Origin: Nectonema munidae
Taxonomy: Eukaryota > Nematomorpha > Nectonematoida > Nectonematidae
Direction: 5' to 3'
DNA length: 64,000 bases
Assembly: GCA_030549495.1 (NCBI GenBank)
Contig: JAUIRK010000154.1
Coordinates: forward strand, 1-64,000
In this document: positions 1 through 12,000 of the stretch, piece after piece
How the letters are laid out: the number at the start of each line of letters is the position of its first letter
Position numbering within the stretch: position 1 is the first letter of the stretch
The notes under the pieces: model-generated
Seen by the model: the letters and a program-made list of their open reading frames with translations, nothing else
Database searches by the model: none
Told to the model about the DNA's origin: nothing
Made by a program: the position numbers and the translations under genes

Positions 1-3000
1 CCTGTTTATGCCTGCTTGTGTTTGAATGCCTCCTGTTGGTGTTTGCCTGTGTTAAAGTGCTCCCTTTTTGTGCCTGTCTCTGTTTAAGTGCTCCCTGTTT
101 GTGCCTGAATGTGTTTAAGTCAACCCTATTTGTGCATACGTGTGTTGGGTTCCCCTGTTTGAGTGCCTGCCTGTGTTTAAGTGCTCCTTGTTTCTGCTTG
201 ACTATTGTTTAAGTCCTACCTGTGTTTAAGTGCTCCTTGTTTGTGCCTGCCTGTGTTTGGGTGCTCCATGTTGATAGAGTGCTCGTTGTTGTTCCTGCCT
301 GTGTTTGAGTTCTCCCTATCTTGTCTGTGTGTGTTTGAGTACCCTCTGTTGGTACTTGCCTGTGTTTAAGTGTTCCCTTTTTGTGCCTAAATATGTTTAA
401 GTGCTTGCATGTGGTTAAGTCCACCCTGTTTGTGCCTGCCTGTGTCGGGTGCTCGCTGTGTTTGAGTGCTCCCTTTTTGAGCCTGCTTGTGTTTGAGTGC
501 TCCTTGTTTGTGTCAGCCTGTGTTATAGTGCCCCATATTTGAGTGCCTCCTGTTTATGCCTGCCTGTGTTTGAGTGCCTTCTGTTTGTGCTTTCCTGTGT
601 TTGTGTGGCCCTGTAGGTGTTTACCCGTTTTAAAGTGCTCCCTTTTTCTGCCTGAATCTGTTTAAGTGCTACCTGTTTGTGCTTGCATGTGTTTAAGTTT
701 TCCCTGTTTGTGCCTGCATGTGTTTAAATCCTCACTGTTTGTGCCTGCCTGTGTTTGGGTGCTCTCTGTTGATAGAGTGCTCGTTGTTGTTCCTGCCTGT
801 GTTTGAGTGCTCCCTATTTTGCCTGTGTGTTGTTGAGTGCCCTCTTTTGGTACTTGCCTGTGTTTAAGTGTTCCCTTTTTGTGCCTAAATCTGTTTAAGT
901 GCTTGCATGTGGTTAACTCCACCCTGTTTGTGCCTGCCTGTGTCGGGTGCTCGCTGTGTTTGAGTGCTCCCTTTTTGAGCCTGCTGTGTGTTTGAGTGCT
1001 CCTTGTTTGTGTCTGCCTGTGTTATAGTGCCACATGTTTGAGTGCCTCCTGTTTATGCCTGCTTGTGTTTGAATGCCCACTGTTGGTGTTTGCCTGTGTT
1101 AAAATGCTCCCTTTTTGTGCCTAAATCTGTTTAAGTGCTTGCATGTTGTTAAGTCCACACTGTTTGTGCCTGCCTCTGTTCGGTGCTCGCTGTGTTTGAG
1201 TGCCTGCCTGTGTTTAAGTGCTCCCTTCTCTCCTTGTCCTCATTGTTTGTGTCTGACTGTGTTTGGATGCTCCTTGTTGATTTAGTGCTCGTTGTTTGTT
1301 AATGCCTGTGTTTGAGTGCTCTCTGTTTGTAACTGCCTGCGTTTGAGTGTAACCTGTTTGCGCCTGCCTGTGTCTAAGCGCTCGCTGTTTGTGCCTGCCT
1401 ATGGTTAATTCCACCTTGTTTGTGTTTGCGTATGTTGGGTTCTCCCTATTTGAGTGCCTGCCTGTGTTTAAGTGCTCTCTGTTTCTGCCTGCTTATTATT
1501 TAAGTCTTACCTGTGTTGTGCTCCTTGTTTGTGCCTGACCGTATTTGGGTGCTTTCTGTTGATTGAATGCTCGTCGTTTGTTCCTGCCTGTGTTTGAGTG
1601 CTCCCTGTTTTTGCCTATATGTGCTTCCTGTTTTAGCCTTCCTGTGTTTGAGTGCTCCTTGTTTGTGTCTGCCTGTGTTATAGTGCCCCATGTTTGAGTG
1701 CCTCCTGTTTATGCCTGCTTGTTTTTGAATGCCCCCTATTGGTGCTTGCCTGTGTTAAAATGCTCCCTTTTTGCGCCTGCCTGTGTTTAAGTCAACCCTG
1801 TTTGTGCCTGCCTGTGTTTGAGTGCTCCCTGTTTGAGCCTTCCTGTGTTTGAGTGCTCCTTGTTTGTGTCTGCCTGTGTTATAGTGCCCCATGTTTGTGC
1901 CTGCCTCTGTTTGAGTGCTCCCTGTTTGTGTCTGTCTGTGCTTGAGTGCCCCATATTTGTGCCTGCATGTGTTTGAGTGCCTTCTGTTTGTGGCTGCCTG
2001 TGTTTGTGTCCTCCTTGTTTGTGCGTTCCTGTGTTTGTGTGGCCCCTGTAGGTGTTTACCTGTTTTAAAGTGCCCCTTTTTCTGCCTGAATCTGTTTAAG
2101 TGCTACCTGTTTGTGCTTGCATGTGTTTAAGTTTTCCCTGTTTGTGCCTGCATGTGTTTAAATCCTCACTGTTTGTGCCTGCCTGTGTTTGGGTGCTCTC
2201 TGTTGATAGAGTGCTCGTTGTTGTTCCTGCCTGTGTTTGAGTGCTCCCTATTTTGCCTGTGTGTTGTTGAGTGCCCTCTTTTGGTACTTGCCTGTGTTTA
2301 AGTGTTCCCTTTTTGTGCCTAAATCTGTTTAAGTGCTTGCATGTGGTTAACTCCACCCTGTTTGTGCCTGCCTGTGTCGGGTGCTCGCTGTGTTTAAGTG
2401 CTCCCTTTTTGAGCCTGCTGTGTGTTTGAGTGCTCCTTGTTTGTGTCTGCCTGTGTTATAGTGCCACATGTTTGAGTGCCTCCTGTTTATGCCTGCTTGT
2501 GTTTGAATGCCCACTGTTGGTGTTTGCCTGTGTTAAAATGCTCCCTTTTTGTGCCTAAATCTGTTTAAGTGCTTGCATGTTGTTAAGTCCACACTGTTTG
2601 TGCCTGCCTGTGTCGGGTGCTCGCTGTGTTTGAGTGCCTGCCTGTGTTTAAGTGCTCCCTTCTCTCCTTGTCCTCATTGTTTGTGTCTGACTGTGTTTGG
2701 ATGCTCCTTATTGATTTAGTGCTCGTTGTTTGTTAATGCCTGTGTTTGAGTGCTCTCTGTTTGTAACTGCCTGCGTTTGAGTGTAACCTGTTTGCGCCTG
2801 CCTGTGTCTAAGTGCTCGCTGTTTGTGCCTGCCTGTGTTTAATTCCACCTTGTTTGTGCTTGTGTATGTTGGGTTCTCCCTATTTGAGTGCCTGCCTGTG
2901 TTTAAGTGCTCTCTGTTTCTGCCTGCTTATTATTTAAATCTTACCTGTGTTGTGCTCCTTGTTTGTGCCTGACCGTATTTGGGTGCTTTCTGTTGATTGA

Positions 3001-6000
3001 ATGCTCGTCGTTTGTTCCTGCCTGTGTTTGAGTGCTCCCTGTTTTTGCCTATATGTGCTTCCTGTTTTAGCCTTCCTGTGTTTGAGTGCTCCTTGTTTGT
3101 GTCTGCCTGTGTTATAGTGCCCCATGTTTGAGTGCCTCCTGTTTATGCCTGCTTGTTTTTGAATGCCCCCTATTGGTGCTTGCCTGTGTTAAAGTGCTCC
3201 CTTTTTGCGCCTGCCTGTGTTTAAGTCAACCCTGTTTGTGCCTGCCTGTGTTTGAGTGCTCCCTGTTTGAGCCTTCCTGTGTTTGAGTGCTCCTTGTTTG
3301 TGTCTGCCTGTGTTATAGTGCCCCATGTTTGTGCCTGCCTCTGTTTGAGTGCTCCCTGTTTGTGTCTGTCTGTGCTTGAGTGCCCCATATTTGTGCCTGC
3401 ATGTGTTTGAGTGCCTTCTGTTTGTGGCTGCCTGTGTTTGTGTCCTCCTTGTTTGTGCGTTCCTGTGTTTGTGTGGCCCCTGTAGGTGTTTACCTGTTTT
3501 AAAGTGCCCCCTTTTTCTGCCTGAATCTGTTTAAGTGCTACCTGTTTGTGCTTGCATGTGTTTAAGTTTTCCCTGTTTGTGCCTGCATGTGTTTAAATCC
3601 TCACTGTTTGTGCCTGCCTGTGTTTGGGTGCTCTCTGTTGATAGAGTGCTCGTTGTTGTTCCTGCCTGTGTTTGAGTGCTCCCTATTTTGCCTGTGTGTT
3701 GTTGAGTGCCCTCTTTTGGTACTTGCCTGTGTTTAAGTGTTCCCTTTTTGTGCCTAAATCTGTTTAAGTGCTTGCATGTGGTTAACTCCACCCTGTTTGT
3801 GCCTGCCTGTGTCGGGTGCTCGCTGTGTTTAAGTGCTCCCTTTTTGAGCCTGCTGTGTGTTTGAGTGCTCCTTGTTTGTGTCTGCCTGTGTTATAGTGCC
3901 ACATGTTTGAGTGCCTCCTGTTTATGCCTGCTTGTGTTTGAATGCCCACTGTTGGTGTTTGCCTGTGTTAAAATGCTCCCTTTTTGTGCCTAAATCTGTT
4001 TAAGTGCTTGCATGTTGTTAAGTCCACACTGTTTGTGCCTGCCTGTGTCGGGTGCTCGCTGTGTTTGAGTGCCTGCCTGTGTTTAAGTGCTCCCTTCTCT
4101 CCTTGTCCTCATTGTTTGTGTCTGACTGTGTTTGGATGCTCCTTATTGATTTAGTGCTCGTTGTTTGTTAATGCCTGTGTTTGAGTGCTCTCTGTTTGTA
4201 ACTGCCTGTGTTTAATTCCACCTTGTTTGTGCTTGCGTATGTTGGGTTCTCCCTATTTGAGTGCCTGCCTGTGTTTAAGTGCTCTCTGTTTCTGCCTGCT
4301 TATTATTTAAGTCTTACCTGTGTTTAAGTGCTCCTTGTTTGTGCCTGACCGTATTTGGGTGCTTTCTGTTGATTGAATGCTCGTCGTTTGTTCCTGCCTG
4401 TGTTTGAGTGCTCCCTGTTTTTGCCTATATGTGCTTCCTGTTTGAGCCTTCCTGTGTTTGAGTGCTCCTTGTTTGTGCCTGCCTGTGTTATAGTGCCCCA
4501 TGTTTGAGTGCCTCCTGTTTATGCCTGCTTGTTTTTGAATGCCCCCTATTGGTGCTTGCCTGTGTTAAAGTGCTCCCTTTTTGCGCCTGCCTGTGTTTAA
4601 TTCAACCCTGTTTGTGCCTGCCTGTGTTTGAGTGCTCCCTGTTTGAGCCTTCCTGTGTTTGAGTGCTCCTTGTTTGTGTCTGCCTGTGTTATAGTGCCCC
4701 ATGTTTGTGCCTGCCTCTGTTTGAGTGCTCCCTGTTTGTGTCTGTCTGTGCTTGAGTGCCCCATATTTGTGCCTGCATGTGTTTGAGTGCCTTCTGTTTG
4801 TGCCTGCCTGTGTTTGTGTCCTCCTTGTTTGTGCGTTCCTGTGTTTGTGTGGCCCCTGTAGGTGTTTACCTGTTTTAAAGTGCCCCCTTTTTCTGCCTGA
4901 ATCTGTTTAAGTGCTACCTGTTTGTGCTTGCATGTGTTTAAGTTTTCCCTGTTTGTGCCTGCATGTGTTTAAATCCTCTCTGTTTGTGCCTGTCTGTGTT
5001 TGAGTGCTCCCTGTTTGTGCATGCCTGTGTTTGAGTGCTAACTGTTTGAACCTGCCTGTGTTTGAGTGCTCCTTATTTGTGTCTGCCTGTGTTATAGAGC
5101 CCCATGTTTGAGTCTCTCTTGTTTTTGCCTGTTTGTGCCTTCCTGTGTTTGAATGCCCCTTGTTGGTGCTTGCCTGTGTTAAAGTACTCCCTTTTTGAAC
5201 CTGAATCTGTTTAAGTGCTCCCTGTTTGTGCCTGCCTGTGTTTAAGTCCACCCTGTTTGTACCTGCGTGTGTTGGGTTTTCCCTGTTTGAGCCCTTGTTT
5301 GAACCTGCCTGCGTTTGAGTGTTCCGTGTTTGTGTTTGCCTGTGTTATAGTGCCCCATGTTTGAGTGCCTCCTGTTTATGCCTGCTTGTGTTTGAATGCG
5401 CTCTGTTGGTGTTTGCCTGTGTTAAAGTGCTCCCTTTTTGTGCCTGTCTCTGTTTAAGTGCTCCCTATTTGTGCCTGAATGTGTTTAAGTCAACCCTATT
5501 TGTGCCTACGTGTGTTGGGTTCCCCTATTTGAGTGCCTGCCTGTGTTTAAGTGCTCCTTGTTTCTGCTTGACTATTGTTTAAGTCCTACCTGTGTTTAAG
5601 TGCTCCTTGTTTGTGCCTGCCTGTGTTTGGGTGCTCTCTGTTGATAGAGTGCTCGTTGTTTTTCCTTCCTGTGTTTAAGTGCTCCCTATTTTGCCTGTGT
5701 GTGTTTGAGTGCCCTCTGTTGGTACTTGCCTGTGTTTAAGTGTTCCCTTTTTGTGCCTAAATATGTTTAAGTGCTTGCATGTGGTTAAGTCCACCCTGTT
5801 TGTGCCTGCCTGTGTCGGGTGCTCGCTGTGTTTGAGTGCTCCCTTTTTGAACCTGCCTGTGTTTGAGTGCTCCTTGTTTGTGTCAGCCTGTGTTATAGTG
5901 CCCCGTGTTTGAGTGCCTCCTGTTTATGCCTGCTTGTGTTTGAATGCCCCCTGTTGGTGTTTGCCTGTGTTAAAGTGCTCCCTTTTTGTGCCTGCCTGTG

Positions 6001-9000
6001 TTTAAGTCAACCCTGTTTGTGCCTGCCTGTGTTTGAGTCCTCCCTGTTTGAGCCTTCCTGTGTTTGAGTGCTCCTTGTTTGTGTCTGTCTGTGTTATAGT
6101 GCCCCATGTTTGAGTGCCTCCTGTTTATGCCTGCTTGTGTTTGAATGCCCCCTGTTGGTGTTTGCCTGTGTTAAAGTGCTCCCTTTTTGTGCCTGCCTGT
6201 GTTTAAGTCAACACTGTTTGTGCCTGCCTGGGTTTGAGTCCTCCCTGTTTGAGCCTTCCTGTGTTTGAGTGCTCCTTGTTTGTGTCTGTCTGTGTTATAG
6301 TGCCCCATGTTTGTGCCTGCCTCTGTTTGAGTGCCTCCTGTTGTTTGAGTGATCCCTGTTTGTGTCTGCCTATGCTTAAGTGCCGCATATTTGTGCCTGC
6401 CTGTGTTTGAGTGCCTTCTGTTTGTGCGTTCCTGTGTTTGTGTAGCCCTTGTAGGTGTTTACCTGTTTTAAAGTGCTCCCTTTTTCTGCCTGAATCTGTT
6501 TAAGTGCTACCTGTTTGTGCTTGTATGTGTTTAAGTTTTCCCTGTTTGTGCCTGCATGTGTTTAAATCCTCACTGTTTGTGCCTGCCTGTGTTTGGGTGC
6601 TCTCTGTTGATAGAGTGCTCGTTGTAGTTCCTGCCTGTGTTTGAGTGCTCCCTATTTTGCCTGTGTGTTGTTGAGTGCCCTCTTTTGGTACTTGCCTGTG
6701 TTTAAGTGTTCCCTTTTTGTGCCTAAATCTGTTTAAGTGCTTGCATGTGGTTAACTCCACCCTGTTTGTGCCTGCCTGTGTCGGGTGCTCGCTGTGTTTA
6801 AGTGCTCCCTTTTTGAGCCTGCTGTGTGTTTGAGTGCTCCTTGTTTGTGTCTGCCTGTGTTATAGTGCCACATGTTTGAGTGCCTCCTGTTTATGCCTGC
6901 TTGTGTTTGAATGCCCACTGTTGGTGTTTGCTTCTGTTAAAATGCTCCCTTTTTGTGCCTAAATCTGTTTAAGTGCTTGCATGTTGTTAAGTCCACACTG
7001 TTTGTGCCTGCCTGTGTCGGGTGCTCGCTGTGTTTGAGTGCCTGCCTGTGTTTAAGTACTCCCTTCTCTCCTTGTCCTCATTGTTTGTGTCTGACTGTGT
7101 TTGGATGCTCCTTATTGATTTAGTGCTCGTTGTTTGTTAATGCCTGTGTTTGAGTGCTCTTTGTTTGTAACTGCCTGCGTTTGAGTGTAACCTGTTTGCG
7201 CCTGCCTGTGTCTAAGTGCTCGCTGTTTGTGCCTGCCTATGTTTAATTCCACCTTGTTTGTGCTTGCGTATGTTGGGTTCTCCCTATTTGAGTGCCTGCC
7301 TGTGTTTAAGTGCTCCCTGTTTCTGCCTGCTTATTATTTAAGTCCTACCTGTGTTTAAGTGCTCCTTGTTTGTGCCTGACCGTGTTTAGGTGCTTTCTGT
7401 TGATTGAATGCTCGTCGTTTGTTCCTGCCTGTGTTTGAGTGCTCCCTGTTTTTGCCTATATGTGCTTCCTGTTTGAGCCTTCCTGTGTTTGAGTGCTCCT
7501 TGTTTGTGTCTGCCTGTGTTATAGTGCCCCATGTTTGAGTGCCTCATGTTTATGCCTGCTTGTTTTTGAATGCCCCCTATTGGTGCTTGCCTGTGTTAAA
7601 GTGCTCCCTTTTTGCGCCTGCCTGTGTTTAAGTCAACCCTGTTTGTGCCTGCCTGTGTTTGAGTGCTCCCTGTTTGAGCCTTCCTATGTTTGAGTGTTCC
7701 GTGTTTGTGTCTGCCTGTGTTATAGTGCCCCATGTTTGAGTGCCTCCTGTTTATGCCTGCTTGTGTTTGAATGCGCTCTTTGGTGTTTGCCTGTGTTAAA
7801 GTGCTCCCTTTTTGTGCCTGTCTCTGTTTAAGTGCTCCCTGTTTGTGCCTGAATGTGTTTAAGTCAACCCTATTTGTGCCTACGTGTGTTGGGTTCCCCT
7901 ATTTGAGTGCCGGCCTGTGTTTAAGTGCTCCTTGTTTCTGCTTGACTATTGTTTAAGTCCTACCTGTGTTTAAGTGCTCCTTGTTGGTGCCTGCCTGTGT
8001 TTGGGTGCTCTCTTTTGATAGAGTGCTCGTTGTTTTTCCTTCCTGTGTTTAAGTGCTCCCTATTTTGCCTGTGTGTGTTTGAGTGCCCTTTGTTGGTACT
8101 TGCCTGTGTTTAAGTGTTCCCTTTTTGTGCCTAAATATGTTTAAGTGTTTGCATGTGGTTAAGTCCACCCTGTTTGTGCCTGCCTGTGTCGGGTGCTCGC
8201 TGTGTTTGAGTGCTCCCTTTTTGAACCTGCCTGTGTTTGAGTGCTCCTTGTTTGTGTCAGCCTGTGTTATAGTGCCCCGTGTTTGAGTGCCTCCTGTTTA
8301 TGCCTGCTTGTGTTTGAATGCCCCCTGTTGGTGTTTGCCTGTGTTAAAGTGCTCCCTTTTTGTGCCTGCCTGTGTTTAAGTCAACACTGTTTGTGCCTGC
8401 CTGGGTTTGAGTCCTCCCTGTTTGAGCCTTCCTGTGTTTGAGTGCTCCTTGTTTGTGTCTGTCTGTGTTATAGTGCCCCATGTTTGTGCCTGCCTCTGTT
8501 TGAGTGCCTCCTGTTGTTTGAGTGATCCCTGTTTGTGTCTGCCTATGCTTAAGTGCCGCATATTTGTGCCTGCCTGTGTTTGAGTGCCTTCTGTTTGTGC
8601 GTTCCTGTGTTTGTGTAGCCCTTGTAGGTGTTTACCTGTTTTAAAGTGCTCCCTTTTTCTGCCTGAATCTGTTTAAGTGCTACCTGTTTGTGCTTGCATG
8701 TGTTTAAGTTTTCCCTGTTTGTGCCTGCATGTGTTTAAATCCTCACTGTTTGTGCCTGCCTGTGTTTGGGTGCTCTCTGTTGATAGAGTGCTCGTTGTAG
8801 TTCCTGCCTGTGTTTGAGTGCTCCCTATTTTGCCTGTGTGTTGTTGAGTGCCCTCTTTTGGTACTTGCCTGTGTTTAAGTGTTCCCTTTTTGTGCCTAAA
8901 TCTGTTTAAGTGCTTGCATGTGGTTAACTCCACCCTGTTTGTGCCTGCCTGTGTCGGGTGCTCGCTGTGTTTAAGTGCTCCCTTTTTGAGCCTGCTGTGT

Positions 9001-12000
9001 GTTTGAGTGCTCCTTGTTTGTGTCTGCCTGTGTTATAGTGCCACATGTTTGAGTGCCTCCTGTTTATGCCTGCTTGTGTTTGAATGCCCCCTGTTGGTGT
9101 TTGCCTGTGTTAAAATGCTCCCTTTTTGTGCCTAAATCTGTTTAAGTGCTTGCATGTTGTTAAGTCCACACTGTTTGTGCCTGCCTGTGTCGGGTGCTCG
9201 CTGTGTTTGAGTGCCTGCCTGTGTTTAAGTACTCCCTTCTCTCCTTGTCCTCATTGTTTGTGTCTGACTGTGTTTGGATGCTCCTTATTGATTTAGTGCT
9301 CGTTGTTTGTTAATGCCTGTGTTTGAGTGCTCTCTGTTTGTAACTGCCTGCGTTTGAGTGTAACCTGTTTGCGCCTGCCTGTGTCTAAGTGCTCGCTGTT
9401 TGTGCCTGCCTATGTTTAATTCCACCTTGTTTGTGCTTGCGTATGTTGGGTTCTCCCTATTTGAGTGCCTGCCTGTGTTTAAGTGCTCTCTGTTTCTGCC
9501 TGCTTATTATTTAAGTCTTACCTGTGCTGTGCTCCTTGTTTGTGCCTGACCGTATTTGGGTGCTTTCTGTTAATTGAATGCTCGTCGTTTGTTCCTGCCT
9601 GTGTTTGAGTGCTCCCTGTTTTTGCCTATATGTGCTTCCTGTTTGAGCCTTCCTGTGTTTGAGTGCTCCTTGTTTGTGTCTGCCTGTGTTATAGTGCCCC
9701 ATGTTTGAGTGCCTCCTGTTTATGCCTGCTTGTTTTTGAATGCCCCCTATTGGTGCTTGCCTGTGTTAAAGTGCTCCCTTTTTGCGCCTGCCTGTGTTTA
9801 AGTCAACCCTGTTTGTGCCTGCCTGTGTTTGAGTGCTCCCTGTTTGAGCCTTCCTGTGTTTGAGTGCTCCTTGTTTGTGTCTGCCTGTGTTATAGTGCCC
9901 CATGTTTGTGCCTGCCTCTGTTTGAGTGCTCCCTGTTTGTGTCTGTCTGTGCTTGAGTGCCCCATATTTGTGCCTGCATGTGTTTGAGTGCCTTCTGTTT
10001 GTGCCTGCCTGTGTTTGTGTCCTCCTTGTTTGTGCGTTCCTGTGTTTGTGTGGCCCCTGTAGGTGTTTACCTGTTTTAAAGTGCCCCCTTTTTCTGCCTG
10101 AATCTGTTTAAGTGCTACCTGTTTGTGCTTGCATGTGTTTAAGTTTTCCCTGTTTGTGCCTGCATGTGTTTAAATCCTCTCTGTTTGTGCCTGTCTGTGT
10201 TTGAGTGCTCCCTGTGTGTGCATGCCTGTGTTTGAGTGCTAACTGTTTGAACCTGCCTGTGTTTGAGTGCTCCTTATTTGTGTCTGCCTGTGTTATAGTG
10301 CCCCATGTTTGAGTCTCTCTTGTTTTTGCCTGTTTGTGCCTTCCTGTGTTTGAATGCCCCTTGTTGGTGCTTGCCTGTGTTAAAGTACTCCCTTTTTGAA
10401 CCTGAATCTGTTTAAGTGCTCCCTGTTTGGGCCTGCCTGTGTTTAAGTCCACCCTATTTGTACCTGCATGTGTTGAGTTTTCCCTGTTTGAGCCCTTGTT
10501 TGAACCTGCCTGCGTTTGAGTGTTCCGTGTTTGTGTTTGCCTGTGTTATAGTGCCCCATGTTTGAGTGCCTCCTGTTTATGCCTGCTTGTGTTTGAATGC
10601 GCTCTGTTGGTGTTTGCCTGTGTTAAAGTGCTCCCTTTTTGTGCCTGTCTCTGTTTAAGTGCTCCCTATTTGTGCCTGAATGTGTTTAAGTCAACCCTAT
10701 TTGTGCCTACGTGTGTTGGGTTCCCCTATTTGAGTGTCTGCCTGTGTTTAAGTGCTCCTTGTTTCTGCTTGACTATTGTTTAAGTCCTACCTGTGTTTAA
10801 GTGCTCCTTGTTGGTGCCTGCCTGTGTTTGGGTGCTCTCTGTTGATAGAGTGCTCGTTGTTTTTCCTTCCTGTGTTTAAGTGCTCCCTATTTTGCCTGTG
10901 TGTGTTTGAGTGCCCTCTGTTGGTACTTGCCTGTGTTTAAGTGTTCCCTTTTTGTGCCTAAATATGTTTAAGTGCTTGCATGTGGTTAAGTCCACCCTGT
11001 TTGTGCCTGCCTGTTTCGGGTGCTCGCTGTGTTTGAGTACTCCCTTTTTGAACCTGCCTGTGTTTGAGTGCTCCTTGTTTGTGTCAGCCTGTGTTATAGT
11101 GCCCCGTGTTTGAGTGCCTCCTGTTTATGCCTACTTGTGTTTGAATGCCCCCTGTTGGTGTTTGCATGTGTTAAAGTGCTCCCTTTTTGTGCCTGCCTGT
11201 GTTTAAGTCAACCCTGTTTGTGCCTGCCTGTGTTTGAGTCCTCCCTGTTTGAGCCTTCCTGTGTTTGAGTGCTCCTTGTTTGTGTCTGTCTGTGTTATAG
11301 TGCCCCATGTTTGTGCCTGCCTCTGTTTGAGTGCCTCCTGTTGTTTGAGTGATCCCTGTTTGTGTCTGCCTGTGCTTGAGTGCCGCATATTTGTGCCTGT
11401 CTGTGTTTGAGTGCCTTCTGTTTGTGCCTGCTTGTGTTTGAATGCCCCCTGTTGGTGTTTGCCTGTGTTAAAGTGCTCCCTTTTTGTGCCTGCCTGTGTT
11501 TAAGTCAACCCTGTTTGTGCCTGCCTGTGTTTGAGTCCTCCCTGTTTGAGCCTTCCTGTGTTTGAGTGCTCCTTGTTTGTGTCTGTCTGTGTTATAGTGC
11601 CCCATGTTTGTGCCTGCCTCTGTTTAAGTGCCTCCTGTTGTTTGAGTGATCCCTGTTTGTGTCTGCCTGTGCTTGAGTGCCGCATATTTGTGCCTGCCTG
11701 TGTTTGAGTGCCTTCTGTTTGTGCGTTCCTGTGTTTGTGTGGCCCCTGTAGGTGTTTACCTGTTTTAAAGTGCTCCCTTTTTCTGCCTGAATCTGTTTAA
11801 GTGCTACCTGTTTGTGCTTGCATGTGTTTAAGTTTTCCCTGTTTGTGCCTGCATGTGTTTAAATCCTCACTGTTTGTGCCTGCCTGTGTTTGGGTGCTCT
11901 CTGTTGATAGAGTGCTCGTTGTTGTTCCTGCCTGTGTTTGAGTGCTCCCTATTTTGCCTGTGTGTTGTTGAGTGCCCTCTTTTGGTACTTGCCTGTGTTT